DNA from: Bacteroidota bacterium
GTDB taxonomy: Bacteria; Bacteroidota; Ignavibacteria; Palsa-1295
Direction: 5' to 3'
DNA: 55,724 nt
NCBI GenBank assembly: GCA_030706385.1
Contig: JAUZOQ010000008.1
Location: 1-55,724, forward strand
This document shows, one piece after another, positions 52,604-55,724 of the stretch. Under the pieces are notes generated by a model that searched no databases, was not told where the DNA came from, and saw nothing but the letters and a program-made list of their open reading frames with translations. How positions within the stretch are numbered: the stretch's first letter is position 1; every line of letters begins with the position of its first letter. Both the position numbers and the translations under genes were made by a program.

Positions 52604-53887
52604 TTAGCGGACAACTGTGAATTTTATTACTGATTGGTATCGTTCGGTTTGAATTTTTAGTATATATCCTGCCGAAGCCAACGAATGAATATCCAGTGGA
52701 ATAAAATGAAAACCCGCTGACTCCATAACATTTGTAAGAGGTTGCATTAATATACTACCAGAAATGTCAAGAATTGAAAGGGAAATATGCTGAGCAACAG
52801 GAAGCATCATTCCCAAGGTTAAGTTTTCTCTCGCTGGATCTGGAAAAATTTGCGTTTCTAGGGAATCACTCTTAATCCGATTAACACTGGCAAATCCTCC
52901 ATTAGTGGTATGCAATATTATCCCCCCATCACCAACTGCCCAGCCCGTTATACTGTCTATGAACATCACGCCATAGAGTGTATTTTGAGTACCGCTATTC
53001 TGTTCTTGCCAATTAATCCCGCCATCGTAGGAACGAAATATTTTTCCGTGCTCTCCGACAACTGTTACATTTCTCGCGTTTGATGCACTTATGCCTTCTA
53101 GCGAATGACGCTCAGTTACCCCAGCGAAATTTATTGGCACAAGAGAATACCCCATGTTTCCGCTAAAATATGAAAAAATGGTACTAGCGATGAAGACAGC
53201 TCGCAGGGAGTCCAGAACAGCAACGCCGTCAAAACCCCCGTTTTGGATATGTTCACGAGGAGCAAATTTCCAAGTTAGCCCGCCGTCGGTAGTAAGAAAA
53301 ATACTTTCAATATATGAATGAGGAGGATTTGGATCTACGTATTTCGTACCGACTGCAAAAATGCGCATGGAATCAATCGCGGCGAAAGCAGAAATTTTCC
53401 CAACATTAGTTGTGTCCAATGTCCATGTTTTGCCTCCATCAATGGACCGGCCAATGAAATTTGCGGCTGAGCAGAATCCTCTACTACTACTTGAGAAATA
53501 ATAATTATCGCTAGCATCAATGCCTGTGTTGTAATTTTTCCAATTCTTCCCGTTATCAACAGTTATTCCAATCCATCCTAAGCCTTTTATACTATAACCA
53601 TATCCAAAGTCACCCTTGAATTCTGCTACTCCAATCGAGTCATTATAAACTTGCCAGCTATCTCCGCCATTGGTAGAATAAAGAGTATATGTTGTGCCCA
53701 CCTTTACATATCCTGTATCGCGGTTCTTAAAGAAGACATGAGTGAATCTTCCATTATTACCACTATTTTGCTGAAACCATCCTAGTATTGGTTCCTGAGG
53801 CTGAATTGGTGGGCTTGTGTACTGATCTTGGGCAAGAGCTGTGCTTGAGAAGAACGCCGTGAACAAGATTACAATGTGTGTTTTCAT
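52604..53887 (-). CDS. Secreted YCF48-like/Asp-box propeller protein with T9SS domain
   Basis: 427 residues; signal peptide MKTHIVILFTAF... ending ALAQ. At least five Asp-box-like blades can be counted (STNGGDSWQVYND, VDNGKNWKNYNT, SIDGGKTWTLDT, TTDGGLTWKFAP, SYDGGINWQEQN) and another related blade HTTNGG. This is the YCF48/photosystem-assembly-factor-like propeller that is common in secreted proteins of this group. C-terminus: FPDPARENLTLGMML ... ILDISGSILMQPL ... AGYILKIQTERYQSVIKFTVVR, a diverged T9SS domain. It is 19 bases upstream of the giant-protein gene in the same direction. Confidence 0.85.
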   Translation of the reverse strand: MKTHIVILFTAFFSSTALAQDQYTSPPIQPQEPILGWFQQNSGNNGRFTHVFFKNRDTGYVKVGTTYTLYSTNGGDSWQVYNDSIGVAEFKGDFGYGYSIKGLGWIGITVDNGKNWKNYNTGIDASDNYYFSSSSRGFCSAANFIGRSIDGGKTWTLDTTNVGKISAFAAIDSMRIFAVGTKYVDPNPPHSYIESIFLTTDGGLTWKFAPREHIQNGGFDGVAVLDSLRAVFIASTIFSYFSGNMGYSLVPINFAGVTERHSLEGISASNARNVTVVGEHGKIFRSYDGGINWQEQNSGTQNTLYGVMFIDSITGWAVGDGGIILHTTNGGFASVNRIKSDSLETQIFPDPARENLTLGMMLPVAQHISLSILDISGSILMQPLTNVMESAGFHFIPLDIHSLASAGYILKIQTERYQSVIKFTVVR

Positions 53888-54234
53888 AATATGATGATGA
53901 TAAAACCTGATTGTAAGAATACTGATACTTGAAAGCGTTGTCTAAAGATCTATCTTCACGCAAAACTAAGCCACCTTCGGGTCGATCCATTACTCTAAGA
54001 GTACTCTATTTTGAAAGAATACTTGGTGTAAATCCACCTTTTCAGGCCGTATTCTGCAATTCGTTAATTTTGGAATTTCGAACTGCTAATCGTAGATCGG
54101 GAATCCCTAACCCTACCTAGATATTTGTGCCGCGAACCCGCTCTTTATACGAACGGGTTCATGGACTTCAATAAGCATGCTACTTTATTTCACGAGTTCA
54201 ATCTTCCTTGTTACGACTTACCACTAACTCTCAG
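53888..54234. other. Spacer with hairpin and relic of a T9SS tail
   Basis: GAACCCG (54134-54140) pairs with CGGGTTC (54154-54160). On the minus strand at 54185-54217 a frame of ten codons reads VVTRKIELVK followed by TAA, matching the ends of T9SS domains here (VVTKNIQLIK at 47122). It is preceded by a TAA and is out of frame with the gene above it. The remainder shows nothing recognisable. Confidence 0.45.
54185..54217 (-). pseudogene. Relic of a T9SS C-terminal sorting domain
   Basis: Ten codons VVTRKIELVK plus stop, 18 bases after the stop of the preceding minus-strand gene and in another frame. The match to VVTKNIQLIK is clear to the eye but short, so chance cannot be excluded. Confidence 0.4.
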
Positions 54235-55724
54235 CTATTTCTTAATCGCTTTGATGGTCTGAACTTCGCCTCCCATTGTAGAGACTCGAACAAAATAAGT
54301 ACCTGAAGCCCAGGATCGAGTATCAAATGAGAACTCGTAATCGTCTTCATGCTTGTATCCTTCTCCTTCACCTCTCATTTGCTTACCCAAGACATCGTAC
54401 ACATCAATTCGCACCATCGCTCCGCGATTCAACCGGTACCTCAGTATGGCTTCGGTGCGGAACGGATTCTCGACTAAAGCTAAGTTGCCAATTGTTTCAC
54501 TGACAGGACCACTTGAAGCACCGACTCTACTTGGCCCGCGAAGAATGCCGAGGCCAAGTTCATCAATTGATGGCAAGGTGGTGTCCAATGGGGTTTTGAT
54601 AGAATCTTTGACCGAGTCGCGCCAAAGTGAGATAACCTGATTTATCGTATTCGAATATATAGTATCATAGTGTTTCAGATCATACCAACTTAAGCATTTA
54701 TGGTTATCATTCAGATACTTCAATACAGCCAACGATCCAAGATAATCGTTGCCGCGGCCTTCAAAAAAATTAAAAGTGCGCAGCAAACCTATTACATCTG
54801 CACAATAATAGTTGGAATCAGGGTTATAATAGAGCACTTTTTTGAACCAGTCACGACCGCTCACAAATCGACTAGAATCACCACCCATAAGATACAGATC
54901 ACCGGATATTGTATTGAATTCAAAATACGCGAACTGCTGCATTGCACATAGTTCAATATAGAGTCGGAGAGTATCATATGCTTCTGCATATTTCATTTCC
55001 TTATCCAGCCCTTCTCCTTTATCGTAGAGTGAGTTGCACCGGTCAGTATCATACTCTTGTATCGATAGACTCTGCGGATTTTTCGCTATTATCGAAGTCG
55101 TATTAAACTCCTCGCCACATTCCTCGGTATTTGGATCAATAAAAGGAGCCGTTCCATATTCCGGATCGTTTGGGGAAAAGCTAATATTAGGAGTGAGTCT
55201 TCCATTGCTATTCCCCGCTAACATCACGGTTGTTAAACTACTCCAGGCTCCATATCCCCAAAAGTTATTATTAATTCCTTCAGATGATATTCCCCCAATT
55301 AGGATACTACCTGAGGAAGAATTGAACATAAGATGATCAGAGCTATTATTTCCGATAATGCTATTCCTACCAAAGGTGGTTGTATTCAAGTTTATGGAGC
55401 CAAGTTTTATGCGAGGGCCATTCCATTCTATTTGACCGGAAGCTGCCGATCCTACAATATTATTATGATCTATAGTATCATAGGCAGCCAAGTTAACACT
55501 GCCGGAGTGTTTGCCTGAGAGATCTAAGACACTCGAAGGATCATCCGATTTAAGGCCGGGACCTGTGTTTTCGTAGTAGCGGCTAAAGAGCAGTGAACCA
55601 TTATCATTTGCTTGGCTCAAATGTCCAACATCTGAGGCGCTAACTTCGTTTAGCTTTGCAAAGCCATTCCAATTTTGTGTTTGGATACCTGCCCCAAAAC
55701 AGTTTGTGGCGGTGTTACTGCATA
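54235..55724 (-). CDS. Beta-helix-like secreted protein with T9SS domain, 5' end cut by window edge
   Basis: The frame stays open to the right edge (about 496 codons), so the N-terminus with the presumed signal peptide is missing; a TTG at 55618-55620 marks only an internal codon. Beyond it the frame reads on as ...CFGAGIQTQNWNGFAKLNE. The N-terminal part reads as beta-helix-like coils (IRLGSINLNTTTFGRNSIIGNNSSDHLMFNSSSG-like phrases, about 18-residue spacing). A helical middle with TPR-like spacing (YAEAYDTLRLYIELCAMQQ ... RDWFKKVLYYNPDSNYYCADVIGLL) follows, then a T9SS domain (LALVENPFRTEAILRYRL ... DVYDVLGKQMRGE ... GTYFVRVSTMGGEVQTIKAIKK). The mixture of helix and helical repeats in one secreted protein is unusual. 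Confidence 0.75.
   Translation of the reverse strand, partial: CSNTATNCFGAGIQTQNWNGFAKLNEVSASDVGHLSQANDNGSLLFSRYYENTGPGLKSDDPSSVLDLSGKHSGSVNLAAYDTIDHNNIVGSAASGQIEWNGPRIKLGSINLNTTTFGRNSIIGNNSSDHLMFNSSSGSILIGGISSEGINNNFWGYGAWSSLTTVMLAGNSNGRLTPNISFSPNDPEYGTAPFIDPNTEECGEEFNTTSIIAKNPQSLSIQEYDTDRCNSLYDKGEGLDKEMKYAEAYDTLRLYIELCAMQQFAYFEFNTISGDLYLMGGDSSRFVSGRDWFKKVLYYNPDSNYYCADVIGLLRTFNFFEGRGNDYLGSLAVLKYLNDNHKCLSWYDLKHYDTIYSNTINQVISLWRDSVKDSIKTPLDTTLPSIDELGLGILRGPSRVGASSGPVSETIGNLALVENPFRTEAILRYRLNRGAMVRIDVYDVLGKQMRGEGEGYKHEDDYEFSFDTRSWASGTYFVRVSTMGGEVQTIKAIKK

Overview
Organism. The window looks like a chromosome segment of an uncultured member of the Bacteroidota/Chlorobiota/Kapabacteria-Ignavibacteria side of the tree. 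Direct evidence: several large secreted proteins end in a Por/T9SS-type C-terminal sorting domain (NPF...DLLGK...G.Y.../...K). Several genes have signal peptides ending in AQ. Candidate promoters fit TTTG-N20-TAnnTTTG, and ribosome binding sites are mostly weak or absent. The exact lineage is an inference from protein style; no marker gene settles it.

Layout. (1) 1-6356: an edge-truncated Asp-box secreted protein, ruvA, a gap-pgk pair, a DUF2520/NADP-Rossmann gene and a small secreted protein. (2) 6731-8158: a helical-repeat protein. (3) 8441-24544: ten consecutive Sec-exported, phage-tail-fibre-like proteins, seven on the minus strand (8441-19443) and three on the plus strand (20545-24544), with one Cys-rich lipoprotein among them. 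The two arms diverge from a 1.1 kb non-coding hub (19444-20544). All ten carry a related N-terminal head module, but their tails come from several phage-fibre-type families. The intergenic spaces contain a recurrent small hairpin with GCCAC in its loop, a 95-bp duplicated terminator element and several other strong hairpins. No capsid, terminase, portal or integrase gene is present, so this is not a prophage. (4) 24545-25240: a strong terminator, then two candidate small-RNA units with promoters of identical spacing. (5) 25241-40534: T9SS cargo (propeller and parallel beta-helix), a CHAD protein, protoporphyrinogen oxidase, an outer-membrane DUF5916 protein, DUF1003, a class V aminotransferase and small lipoproteins. 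(6) 41169-46127: a two-gene putative anti-phage cassette, an Eco57I/PglX-like DNA methyltransferase of 1056 aa followed by an AIPR-family protein with a nuclease-like N-terminus. It is flanked on both sides by copies of a ~50-bp palindromic repeat. (7) 47122-55724: three large T9SS cargo genes, the last truncated by the window edge.

How it fits together. Housekeeping functions (glycolysis, recombination, haem synthesis) are interspersed with a surface-oriented gene set. The most unusual element is the divergent locus of modular fibre-like exported proteins with its structured leaders. The R-M/AIPR cassette and its repeat-rich surroundings look like a separately acquired defence module. Functions of the fibre proteins and the small RNAs are inferred from sequence pattern only.
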